Positions 1 to 9,581 of a DNA stretch of 64,000 bases are shown in pieces (position 1 is the stretch's first letter; every line of letters begins with the position of its first letter). The notes under the pieces were generated by a model. That model was not told the DNA's origin, did not search any database, and was given only the letters and a program-made list of their open reading frames with translations. The stretch covers positions 1 to 64,000 of the forward strand of contig MDLF01000101.1 in the NCBI GenBank assembly GCA_001730095.1, read 5' to 3'. The stretch is from Rhodobacteraceae bacterium (ex Bugula neritina AB1) (GTDB lineage: Bacteria; Pseudomonadota; Alphaproteobacteria; Rhodobacterales; Rhodobacteraceae). The translations under genes and the position numbers were made by a program.

Positions 1-1
1 C

Positions 2-154
2 GCCGCCGTCCCGTCCGGTGTGTCTCAGCTGCGCCTCAGCGCCGCCGGTGAGGGGGCTTTTACGGTTACCCCCCAATACCCGCAACCCCAAAATCAACAA
101 AATCCAAGAAATCCGCAAAGAAAAATCAAAAATGACGCGATATCAATGTCTTAA
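2..154 (+). CDS. C-terminal end of an unidentified protein (cut by window start)
   Basis: A reading frame is open from base 2 to a TAA at 152-154 and would give about 50 residues. The sequence begins with an ordinary GC-rich stretch and ends in a Gln/Asn/Pro-rich tail (TPQYPQPQNQQNP) followed by a short basic segment ending NDAISMS. The composition is plausible for a disordered C-terminus, but I do not recognise the family, and the A/C bias of the DNA itself could create such a tail. The neighbour to the right, msrQ, is on the opposite strand, so this gene would converge on it. Confidence 0.35.
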   Translation, partial: AAVPSGVSQLRLSAAGEGAFTVTPQYPQPQNQQNPRNPQRKIKNDAISMS

Positions 155-172
155 CCCATGAAGAAACCAGGG

Positions 173-255
173 AACCAAACCACACCACACATCCCAAAAT
201 CACCCAAACCCCAAACTCAAAACACCCAAACAACAACAAAACACACTTACCCACA
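173..255 (+). terminator. 83-base G-free, C/A-rich stretch; candidate Rho loading (rut) site
   Basis: From 173 to 255 the plus strand contains no G and only five T, with C residues spread throughout. An RNA copied from it would be C-rich, G-poor and unstructured, which is what Rho needs to bind. It lies directly after the plus-strand frame that stops at 154 and before the converging msrQ end, where a terminator is expected; no intrinsic terminator is visible there. Termination is inference. Origin-type DNA is the other reading. Confidence 0.4.
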
Positions 256-279
256 GACCAAGACCTACTTACCCACAGG
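247..279 (+). repeat. Two direct TTACCCACAG repeats 22 bp apart (DnaA-box-like)
   Basis: TTACCCACAG occurs at 247-256 and again at 269-278. Each differs from the E. coli DnaA box TTATCCACA at one position. The repeats sit at the edge of the G-free stretch and about 4 kb from the gyrB-recF-dnaN cluster. An origin role is only a possibility: two boxes of relaxed sequence are weak evidence. Confidence 0.35.
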
Positions 280-368
280 TCAGGGCGTGAATCGGTCAAA
301 AGTGCCGGGCTGAAAAGGCAAGGAACAAGCAAAGGCTCCCTTGATACGCGCGCGCGTCAGGGGCCGGG

Positions 369-983
369 CTAGGATCCTCGGAACAGAGACGCCAGTTTTA
401 CCTGGCGGCCGCCGGGCAGACGCAGGGCCAACAGGAAAACGATCAAGGCAAGATAAACCAGGGGTTCGATCTGAAAGCCTTTGGCCAGAAGTACAAAATG
501 AACAGCCCCACAAAGACCGGCTGCATAGGTCAGCTTGTGAAGCTTGGGCCAGGCCCGCCCCATTTTTCGGACGGACAGGTTGTTGGAAGTAGCTGCCAGA
601 GGCAGCATCAGAACAAACGCACCCATGCCGATGGTAATAAAGGGCCGTTTGGCGATGTCTGCCAGAATCTGCCCCGGCATCTGCACGTCCAGGATCAGCC
701 AAACCAGCAGGTGGCACAGAACGTAGAAGAAACACAAAAGACCGATGGCCCGGCGAAACTTGATCAGGTTCACCCCCAGAAACCGGCGCAAAGGGGAGAT
801 GGCCAATGTCAGGATCAGAAGCTGCAGCGCCAGCTCACCGTATTCATGCTCCAAAGCCTTGATCGGCTCAACGCCCAGACCTCCGGTGAGCCCCAGATAG
901 AAAAGCCAGGGAGCCGGCAGCGCTCCTGCCAGGTAAACCACCCAAACAGGCAGGCGGCGCAAAATCCGGTTTGTGGCCCCCAT
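369..983 (-). CDS. msrQ: Protein-methionine-sulfoxide reductase heme-binding membrane subunit MsrQ
   Basis: This 204-residue membrane protein matches the MsrQ/YedZ family in length and layout, with about six hydrophobic segments. It contains several histidines in membrane helices suited to b-type heme (for example in YVLCHLLVW and PKLHKLTYA). MsrQ passes electrons from the quinone pool or flavin to the periplasmic molybdoenzyme MsrP, which repairs oxidised methionines in envelope proteins. It starts at ATG 983 behind a GGAGGGG ribosome site and lies 17 bp after msrP, so the pair is one operon with msrP first. Confidence 0.93.
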   Translation of the reverse strand: MGATNRILRRLPVWVVYLAGALPAPWLFYLGLTGGLGVEPIKALEHEYGELALQLLILTLAISPLRRFLGVNLIKFRRAIGLLCFFYVLCHLLVWLILDVQMPGQILADIAKRPFITIGMGAFVLMLPLAATSNNLSVRKMGRAWPKLHKLTYAAGLCGAVHFVLLAKGFQIEPLVYLALIVFLLALRLPGGRQVKLASLFRGS

Positions 984-1000
984 CCAGCAGCCCCTCCCTC

Positions 1001-1906
1001 TCAGAAGAACCTGGCCAAATCCATGCCTTCATACATGGAGGCGACCTCATCCCCGTATCCGTTGAACATAAGCGTCGGCTGACGTTTGGCAAACAGACCG
1101 CCACCAATGCGGCGCTCGCTGGCCTGGCTCCAGCGCGGATGCGAAACATCGGGGTTCACATTGCTATAGAAACCGTACTCACGCCGGTTGGCCATATTCC
1201 AGCTGGTTGGCGGCTCCTGATCGGTCAACGTAATCCGCACCACTGATTTGATTGACTTGAAGCCGTATTTCCACGGCACCACCAGGCGCAGAGGGGCCCC
1301 GTTCTGATTGGGCAGCGGCTTGCCGAAGATGCCCGTGGCCATCAAGGTCAACGGATGCATTGCTTCATCCAGGCGCAGGCCTTCGCGGTACGGCCAGTCC
1401 AGCACATTGTAAGCTGTGCCAGGCATTTCGGCGGGGCGATGGAGGGTTTCAAAGGCCACATATTTGGCCCCGCCCTGCACTCCCGCCATATTCAGCAAAT
1501 CAGCCAGCTCAAACCCCTGCCAGGGCACCACCATTGACCAGGCCTCGACACAGCGGAAGCGGTAGATACGCTCCTCAAGTGTCATCTCTCCGAGAATCTG
1601 ATCAAAGGAGTAATCGCCAGGCCTGTCCACCAGACCGTCAATCTTGACGTTCCAGGGCTTGGTGGTCATCTGGCCGGCATATCTCGAAGGATCTTCCTTG
1701 CCGGTACCGAACTCATAGAAATTGCAATAGCTGGTCACCTCTTCCCAGCTGTTGGGCTCCAGCGCCTCACTCGCGCTAGCCTTACCGCCAACAGCGGCCG
1801 CCAGCCCGGTTCCTGCCATGCCTGCAATGATCCGACGGCGGTTCCAGAACTCCGCCTCCGGGGTTGCATCAGCGTGAGTCAAATCATTGTTCCAGCGGCG
1901 TGCCAT
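1001..1906 (-). CDS. msrP: Protein-methionine-sulfoxide reductase catalytic subunit MsrP
   Basis: The 301-residue product is a sulfite-oxidase-fold molybdopterin enzyme that reduces methionine sulfoxide in periplasmic proteins. The N-terminus carries a twin-arginine signal ([13 protein letters not shown], about residues 22-34), as expected for a cofactor-loaded exported enzyme. The Mo-ligating cysteine is in [10 protein letters not shown], and the motif [20 protein letters not shown] near the middle is typical of the family. ATG 1906 follows an AGGAG site. It is transcribed into msrQ, its membrane electron donor. Confidence 0.94.
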   Translation of the reverse strand: MARRWNNDLTHADATPEAEFWNRRRIIAGMAGTGLAAAVGGKASASEALEPNSWEEVTSYCNFYEFGTGKEDPSRYAGQMTTKPWNVKIDGLVDRPGDYSFDQILGEMTLEERIYRFRCVEAWSMVVPWQGFELADLLNMAGVQGGAKYVAFETLHRPAEMPGTAYNVLDWPYREGLRLDEAMHPLTLMATGIFGKPLPNQNGAPLRLVVPWKYGFKSIKSVVRITLTDQEPPTSWNMANRREYGFYSNVNPDVSHPRWSQASERRIGGGLFAKRQPTLMFNGYGDEVASMYEGMDLARFF

Positions 1907-2178
1907 CTGCGGCTCCTAAAATTGCAGGTCTTTCCTGAAGTAACGGCTTTGGGAGCAAAACCCAAAACATATCCCGTCACGACTACGCGAGAGGCGTGTA
2001 ACGTTGGATACCCGGCTAGTTTCTGCGAAATCCCGCACGCAGGCACCCCGCCTGACGGAATTGTGAAGCCCCCGGCACCCAACGGTCCAAGAAACCGCTT
2101 CAGCCGGGCATTTCCCCGCTGCACAGACGGGTCGGCTCGACTATGCTGACTGGAATTCAAAACCGCTTCGGGCAGTCC

Positions 2179-2748
2179 ATGATGAAAACCCTAATTGCTC
2201 CACTGATGATCCTGGCCGCTGCAATGCTGGCAGGATGTGCCGCCACTCCTACTGCAACCAAGAACGATGTCGAGGCGCTGTCGCTTGCCATCCGGTCCCT
2301 TGATCCTCAGGTGGACGCAGAGGAGGCCCGCCGCGCGGCGGAAATCGCTTACAGCCATTCTGCCAGGCTGGCCGAACAGTATAATGTCACCACGTCGCCG
2401 ATCATTCACAACACGCTGGTGAACAGCGGCGTCAAGGACCGCGGCATCTGCGTACACTACGCCGAAGACATGCAGGCACGGCTCAATCAGGAAAACTTTC
2501 AAACGCTCACGATGCTGCGCGCAATTGCCGAACCGAAAAATGAGTTCCGCATCGATCACTCGACCGCAGTTATCGCCGCCACAGGCGATGGCATCCATGA
2601 CGGTATCGTACTTGACCCCTGGCGCCATGGCGGCAAGCTCTACTGGTCCGCCACCATTGAGGACCCGCGATACAACTGGGAACCCCGCCTGAAAGTCCTG
2701 CGCAGGAAATACGAACGCCGGATAGCAAAGGAAGCGGCGGCGGAGTAA
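2179..2748 (+). CDS. Predicted lipoprotein with transglutaminase-like C-H-D arrangement
   Basis: A lipoprotein signal is clear: a hydrophobic stretch ends in the lipobox LAGC with Cys at about residue 20, counting from the ATG at 2179. An ATG at 2182 is equally possible; the longer frame from 2143 would place extra residues before the signal. The mature part contains ICVHYAEDM, FRIDHSTAV and IVLDPWR. The order Cys, His, Asp with this spacing recalls papain/transglutaminase-type proteins, but the similarity is weak. The C-terminus is basic and alanine-rich. Cell location should be an envelope membrane; the function is unknown. Confidence 0.7.
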   Translation: MMKTLIAPLMILAAAMLAGCAATPTATKNDVEALSLAIRSLDPQVDAEEARRAAEIAYSHSARLAEQYNVTTSPIIHNTLVNSGVKDRGICVHYAEDMQARLNQENFQTLTMLRAIAEPKNEFRIDHSTAVIAATGDGIHDGIVLDPWRHGGKLYWSATIEDPRYNWEPRLKVLRRKYERRIAKEAAAE

Positions 2749-2774
2749 GATTCAATCAAAACCGCCCTGCCCCT

Positions 2775-2894
2775 TCAGAGCGATACCAGCATCAGGATCA
2801 AGGTCTCGTTGCTTGCCCCCTCGGTTTGGTGGTTCGCCCATTCGCCGGAATGGAAGAAAGCACTATGGGACACGATCGTTACGACAGGGCCACC
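2775..2894 (-). pseudogene. Possible remnant of a cupin-like gene
   Basis: A short minus-strand frame ends at TGA 2775. Its last ~39 codons (VTIVSHSAFFHSGEW, then ANHQTEGASNETLILMLVSL) resemble the closing beta-strands of a cupin domain, where a Trp/His turn is followed by an acidic-polar loop and a hydrophobic strand. The upstream part does not look like protein and has no convincing start or ribosome site. The rest of the 2749-3069 gap shows nothing I can name. Similarity is judged by eye and may be chance. Confidence 0.2.
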
Positions 2895-3069
2895 TAACTG
2901 CAACCCGGCAAGAGATTTGCATGGCAAATCCTGCGGAAGCACGAATGGCTGGCAAGCAGTGACACAGCAGCCGATACCATTGACCGCCTCGTTCACGGTT
3001 TAACTTGCACGATGACTGAAACCGCCCGTACAGTCGCCGCGGCGCAGTCGGTATGGGAGTGTCAGACCG

Positions 3070-3876
3070 GTGAACGAGGAAATATATCAGCCTGGCGATC
3101 CGGTCGCGGATATTCTTTTCAACTGGTCACCCCTGATCGTTGCAGCGTTGGCCTGCGCATTTGGCCTGTTTCTGATTCTGCTCGGCTTTCGGAACTACGT
3201 GAAGGCAGCGCTTCTCAAAAAATCCGGTGTGAAAGGGCATGCCACGGTCACTCAGAAATGGCTGAAAAAAGGGTATGTTGACCGGGATGACCGGCACCAC
3301 ACCAAGCCCACCAAGTATCATTATCTTCGGTACGAACGCAGCAATGGCGGGAAGATATTGACCGAAAAGGAAGTGGCCCCCATTGCCCTCTGGAAGGAAA
3401 TCGAGCCGGGCGATCAGGTTGAAGTGATTTACCTGCCTGGCCGTTCAATGATGCGGCTGGCCAGCTGGCCGGATCAGATTGGGCTTAGCGCAGGCCTGCT
3501 TCAGCTCACCATTGGCGCTCTGGTGACAGCCACATCTGCAGGCATGATGATCAGCAGTGCGCTCGCCGCGATGAGCGGCCCTGAATACCGGGACATCGGG
3601 CCGGATTGGATCGTGGACACAGCCGAAGTGCTGAATGTTGGCATCCCGGCGGACCCCTATCTCCGCCTGCTTGCCCCCCAAAAAACCTACGTGAAGGTGG
3701 TCTTTGGCGACACGCAGGGTGGCGCGCTGATGGCGAACCAGCGGCTCGTACTGCTGTCACCTGAACAGTTTGCAGGACATGACATATCAGAGGGCGCTAT
3801 CCTAAAGGCCTGGCTGCAACCCGAAAACGAATACAACGCAGTTCTCGAAATTGAACGCGACCTTTCCTCGCATTGA
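3070..3876 (+). CDS. DUF3592-type membrane protein
   Basis: The 268-residue frame starts with GTG 3070. A hydrophobic segment at about residues 22-42 and another at about 137-165 flank a soluble region with KKSGVKGHATVTQKWLKKG and QVEVIYLPGRS. This two-membrane-segment layout with a beta-rich middle is that of DUF3592 proteins, which have no assigned function. A second soluble domain follows to the C-terminus. The gene stands alone, with gaps of more than 300 bp on both sides, and no partner is evident. Confidence 0.7.
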   Translation: MNEEIYQPGDPVADILFNWSPLIVAALACAFGLFLILLGFRNYVKAALLKKSGVKGHATVTQKWLKKGYVDRDDRHHTKPTKYHYLRYERSNGGKILTEKEVAPIALWKEIEPGDQVEVIYLPGRSMMRLASWPDQIGLSAGLLQLTIGALVTATSAGMMISSALAAMSGPEYRDIGPDWIVDTAEVLNVGIPADPYLRLLAPQKTYVKVVFGDTQGGALMANQRLVLLSPEQFAGHDISEGAILKAWLQPENEYNAVLEIERDLSSH

Positions 3877-4091
3877 TGGCGTCATGGCAATTGCGTGTGT
3901 CGCAGGCACCGTCAACGGTCACCGACCCGATCTTCTGACCGAGAGGTAGCTCGCCCCCCCTTCCGTGACATTGCCCAGCCGGGCAGGGCGGGCATCTACT
4001 TCATCTTCCTGACCGACCTGCGCATTGCCTATAGGTTGTCCTGGAAGGTTTTGAAGAAGAAATCTGCAAACACGTTCCGACAGTAAAATGT

Positions 4092-4120
4092 GGGCTCCGG
4101 CGCAACGTGCGCTGGAACCC
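4092..4120. other. Hairpin in the gene-free stretch 3877-4276
   Basis: Bases 4097-4104 (CCGGCGCA) pair with 4108-4115 (one G-U pair) around a 3-base loop, and GGG/CCC at the ends extends the stem past a 2x2 internal loop. It lies between the DUF3592 gene and the gyrB stop. Without a T-run it is not a classic terminator. The rest of 3877-4200 holds no frame with codon use or a start I would trust. Confidence 0.35.
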
Positions 4121-4206
4121 TATTTGTGTACCACTACACGGAAACCGTCCTAATCGCCGATAGGGGCATCAAAAGCCAAGAAGCCAAGGAAGGCTTCAAA
4201 CACGAA

Positions 4207-4260
4207 CCGCAGAACTATGGGCGGATACCGCAAAACTATGAGGTATCCGCAGTGCTATGG
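4207..4260. repeat. Three ~20-bp imperfect tandem repeats containing a 9-bp inverted repeat, just past gyrB
   Basis: CCGCAgaaCTATGG-type units begin at 4207, 4228 and 4247, about 20 bp apart. GCGGATACC at 4221-4229 pairs perfectly with GGTATCCGC at 4242-4250 around a 12-base loop. The array lies 17-70 bp beyond the gyrB stop on the minus strand. It could form a transcript-ending or transcript-protecting structure for gyrB, or bind a protein on one face of the helix. There is no T-run for a standard terminator. Confidence 0.5.
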
Positions 4261-4276
4261 GGAAACCTACAAACCC

Positions 4277-6694
<2,418 letters not shown>

Positions 6695-6722
6695 TCACAT
6701 CTTCCTGTCTTTGCTTCAGGAA

Positions 6723-6770
6723 TTTATACGGAACCCGGGGGGGATTGTCACGCGCAAGCCCCCTTTTTTT
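6723..6770 (-). promoter_or_regulatory. Likely gyrB promoter inside a G/C-tract hairpin
   Basis: On the minus strand, GTGACA (6751-6746) and TATAAA (6728-6723) are separated by exactly 17 bp, close to sigma-70 consensus, and would give a leader of roughly 20 bases before the gyrB ATG. A run of seven A on the same strand (6770-6764) lies where an UP element would be. The spacer is mostly C. On the plus strand the same DNA reads GGGGG, 15 bases, CCCCC, TTTTTTT, like a terminator, although no plus-strand gene reaches it. Confidence 0.55.
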
Positions 6771-7012
6771 CTTGGCAGAATCAGGCCACCTTGGCGCCCG
6801 GTCCACCCGCTGCCGCCAGCCTGGTTTTGACCTTGGCCTCCGGTGCATCCGCGGCAGGCGCAAAAGTGGTGAAGCGCGAAAGCCTCCCCAGTGCGGCAGG
6901 GGCATGATGCCTTCAATTTCGGCCCTCACCCAAGACTTGCCTGCGACTGCAATCGCGGCCAGTGGCTATGCCGGTGAAAGCTAGGTAGGCCATCAAAGTA
7001 AGTCAAATTGGA

Positions 7013-7031
7013 CCGGTTTTTCTGAAACCGG
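7013..7031 (-). terminator. Hairpin after recF
   Basis: CCGGTTT (7013-7019) and AAACCGG (7025-7031) form a 7-bp perfect stem with a 5-base loop, 34 bp beyond the recF stop. The following minus-strand bases are TCCAATTTG, only moderately T-rich, so it may be a weak terminator. The remainder of the 370-bp recF-gyrB gap holds no gene I can support. Confidence 0.4.
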
Positions 7032-7064
7032 ATGGACAATGCGTCGGCTCTTACGGCGTGACGG

Positions 7065-8162
7065 TCATTTCTGTGCCACCTCCGATGCGCCGTCTTGCTC
7101 AGTCACTTCCAGCATCTGGGCCCGGTCACCCAATCCTTCGAACAGCTCCGAACCGGTTCCGGTCATCCAAGCCTGCGTCCCCAGGGCGCAAATCTCATCA
7201 TAAAGAGCAGCGCGGCGGGCAGCATCCAGATGCGCCGCGACCTCATCCAGGAGCAGGATCGGCGGGGCGCCTTCGCGCTGTGCCAATGCCCGTGCATTTG
7301 CCAGGATCAACGACACCAGCAACGCCTTCTGCTCGCCGGTGGAACAGTCCCTGGCCGGGACGCCCTTAGTCCGGTAGGTGCCAATCAGATCGGTCCGGTG
7401 CGGCCCAACCAAAGTACGGCCCACAGCCAGATCGCGAAACCGGCTCTCTTCCAGCGCCTCCTTAAAATCAGCCGCAGTGGACGGCATGCTGCCTTCGGAC
7501 TGGATCAGCTCCAGCTCTGCTGTGGGGAAAGCCGTTTCGGCCTCTGCCTGTGCCCGCTGCAACTGCTCCACGGCCTGCACCCGTGCCGCATGAATTCGGT
7601 GCCCGGATGCAGCCATCCGGTCTTCCAGCACCCTGTACCAGGCGGCATCGCGGACCTGCTCTTTCAGCAGCCGGTTGCGTTCTCGCATGGCCTTTTCATA
7701 AGCCAGTGATGCCTCGGCGTGGGACGGTTCGAAACTCAGTGCGATCCGGTCCAGAAACCGCCGCCGCCCTTCCGCCACTTCAATCCACAGCCGGTCCATT
7801 GCCGGGATCAGCCAGACCACCCGCGCGACAGTACCCAGTGCAACTTGGTTGGCGGATTTGTTGTCAATTCTGACCTGGCGGGCATTGCCGCCTTCAGACC
7901 AGGTTTCAACCTCATAGGCTTGCTTCAGCGTCTTTATCTCGCCTTTCAGCTTCCACCCCAACGCCTCCGGCCTGCGCGCCATGTCAGCTGCGCTGGCGCG
8001 ACGCAAACCGCGACCGGGAGAGAACAGCGACACAGCCTCCAGAATGTTGGTCTTGCCCGCGCCGTTGTTGCCGCAAATAGCCACCGGCCGCCCGTCCAAA
8101 TGCAATTCCGCCCGCAAATGCGAGCGGAAATGGGACAGGGTCAAGGCAGTCAGAGCCAGCAC
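7065..8162 (-). CDS. recF: DNA replication and repair protein RecF
   Basis: RecF is an SMC-like ATPase that binds gapped DNA and, with RecO and RecR, loads RecA. The 365-residue product has the Walker A motif GNNGAGKTN at 31-39, the ABC signature region STGEQKALLVSLILA, and Walker B ILLLDEVAAHLD, all in the right order. The start is GTG 8162, preceded by GGGAG at normal spacing; no ATG fits. It follows dnaN by 63 bp on the same strand, the common dnaN-recF order, and may share its transcript. Confidence 0.96.
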   Translation of the reverse strand: MLALTALTLSHFRSHLRAELHLDGRPVAICGNNGAGKTNILEAVSLFSPGRGLRRASAADMARRPEALGWKLKGEIKTLKQAYEVETWSEGGNARQVRIDNKSANQVALGTVARVVWLIPAMDRLWIEVAEGRRRFLDRIALSFEPSHAEASLAYEKAMRERNRLLKEQVRDAAWYRVLEDRMAASGHRIHAARVQAVEQLQRAQAEAETAFPTAELELIQSEGSMPSTAADFKEALEESRFRDLAVGRTLVGPHRTDLIGTYRTKGVPARDCSTGEQKALLVSLILANARALAQREGAPPILLLDEVAAHLDAARRAALYDEICALGTQAWMTGTGSELFEGLGDRAQMLEVTEQDGASEVAQK

Positions 8163-8225
8163 GCAGCACGCTCCCTATATCAGCTTGTCAAATTACTCGT
8201 GCCGCAAGCAGCTCTGGCAGGCGCG

Positions 8226-9344
8226 TCAGACCCGCATTGGCATCACGACGTAGACAGCGCTTTCGTCGTTACCTTCGCGCATCAAGGTCGGATCGCCGGA
8301 GGAGTTGAACATGAACACGGCGTTCTCGCGGTCCACCTGATTGGCGATTTCCAGCAAGTACTTTGCGTTGAACCCAATCTCCAGCCGCTCATCGTTGTAG
8401 GCGACAGCCAGTTCTTCCTCCGCAGCGCCGCTGTCGGGTGCGTTCACCGACAGGATCAAACGGTCTTCTTCCAACTGCAGCTTCACCGCACGGGAGCGTT
8501 CGGAGGAGACGGTTGCAACCCGATCCACAGCCTGCGCAAACTCGGCTGCGTCGACTTCCAGGCGGCGGGTATTGCCTGCCGGAATAACCCGGGTGTAATC
8601 CGGGAAGGTGCCATCGATCACCTTGGATGTCAGAGTAATGTTCGGGGTGGCAAAGCGCACTTTGGTCTCCGAAACCGAGACTGCGATGTCCATGTCATCG
8701 TCGTCCAGAAGCTTGCGCAGCTCGCCCACGGTCTTGCGGGGCACGATCACACCCGGCATATCCTCGGCGCCCAGCGGCAACTCTGCGTCGATGCGAGCCA
8801 GGCGATGGCCGTCGGTGGCCACGGCGCGCAGCGCCTTGCCGCTATCGGCAGTAGACACATGCAGATATACACCGTTCAGATAATAGCGGGTTTCTTCAGT
8901 GGAGATCGCAAACTTGGACTTGTCGAACAGGCGGCGCAGCACGGCGGCCTTGGCGGCGAAATTCGAGTGGTACTCGGACGAAGCCATCACCGGGAAGTCC
9001 TCGCGCGGCAGCGTCGCCAGCGAGAAGTTCGACCGGCCTGCCTCAACCGTCAGACGGCCAGTTGCGGCATCGGCCGTCAGCGTGACCAGCGCGCCGTCGG
9101 GCAGCTTGCGGACAATTTCGTGCAATGTGGTTGCCGCCACAGTTGTAGCGCCGGCACGCTCCACCTGCGCGGGGGCCTTGTCCACCACTTCGATATCCAG
9201 GTCGGTGGCTCGGAATTGGACGCTATCGCCTTCGGCTTCGATCAGCACATTTGCCAGAATCGGAATGGTGTTGCGGCGCTCGACCACCGACTGTGCCTGC
9301 GCCACAGCCTTGAGAAGCGTGCCGCGTTCGATGCTGATCTTCAT
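8226..9344 (-). CDS. dnaN: DNA polymerase III beta subunit (sliding clamp)
   Basis: The 372-residue protein is the ring-shaped clamp that holds DNA polymerase III on DNA. Its N-terminus (MKISIERGTLLKAVAQAQSV), internal VATDGHRLA and C-terminal VMPMRV are all characteristic of the family, and the length matches the three-domain clamp. ATG 9344 follows AGAGGA. In most bacteria dnaA lies directly upstream; here a catabolic dehydrogenase does, so the ancestral dnaA-dnaN link is broken or was lost by rearrangement. Confidence 0.98.
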   Translation of the reverse strand: MKISIERGTLLKAVAQAQSVVERRNTIPILANVLIEAEGDSVQFRATDLDIEVVDKAPAQVERAGATTVAATTLHEIVRKLPDGALVTLTADAATGRLTVEAGRSNFSLATLPREDFPVMASSEYHSNFAAKAAVLRRLFDKSKFAISTEETRYYLNGVYLHVSTADSGKALRAVATDGHRLARIDAELPLGAEDMPGVIVPRKTVGELRKLLDDDDMDIAVSVSETKVRFATPNITLTSKVIDGTFPDYTRVIPAGNTRRLEVDAAEFAQAVDRVATVSSERSRAVKLQLEEDRLILSVNAPDSGAAEEELAVAYNDERLEIGFNAKYLLEIANQVDRENAVFMFNSSGDPTLMREGNDESAVYVVMPMRV

Positions 9345-9524
9345 GTCCCAAATCCTCTTCGTCAGGCGCCCGTGTCAGTAGCCGGGACAAGCAACCTACC
9401 TGTTTACCCCTGCCGCACAAGGCTTTTTATGGATTTCTCCAAGGGATTTCCGGCGGGGTCAAGAGGTGGCGGGCGCCATACCGGCCAAAGCCGGGAATTC
9501 GTTGCCCAAGTACCCGCAAGCAAA

Positions 9525-9548
9525 CGCCCCGGCGCTCAGGCCGGGGCG
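9525..9548 (-). terminator. Strong hairpin after the dehydrogenase gene
   Basis: CGCCCCGGC (9525-9533) and GCCGGGGCG (9540-9548) form a perfect 9-bp stem with a 6-base loop. It lies 34 bp beyond the stop of the gene ending at 9582, on the side where its transcript would end, and before dnaN. The minus-strand sequence after the stem is only moderately T-rich (GTTTGCTTG), so it may act as a weak intrinsic terminator or insulator. Confidence 0.6.
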
Positions 9549-9581
9549 TGACAGAGGCGGGTTAGAGCACTGGAGAGGTGC

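Noticed and set aside
126..332. A minus-strand frame over the G-free stretch
   Set aside because: Its Val/Trp/Phe/Leu-rich product simply reflects the GT-rich strand; no start signal is seen.
346..357. The 12-bp palindrome ACGCGCGCGCGT near the msrQ end
   Set aside because: A simple alternating CG run; expected by chance in this base composition and not in a control position.
3895..4086. A 63-codon plus-strand frame after the DUF3592 gene
   Set aside because: No ribosome site, no recognisable sequence and atypical composition.
8186..8191. A consensus TTGACA just upstream of recF
   Set aside because: No -10 at the right distance; the position would place the start inside the gene.
7719..9551. 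A 610-codon plus-strand frame across recF and dnaN
   Set aside because: It is antisense to two unmistakable genes; long shadow frames are expected in GC-rich DNA and its protein has no family features.
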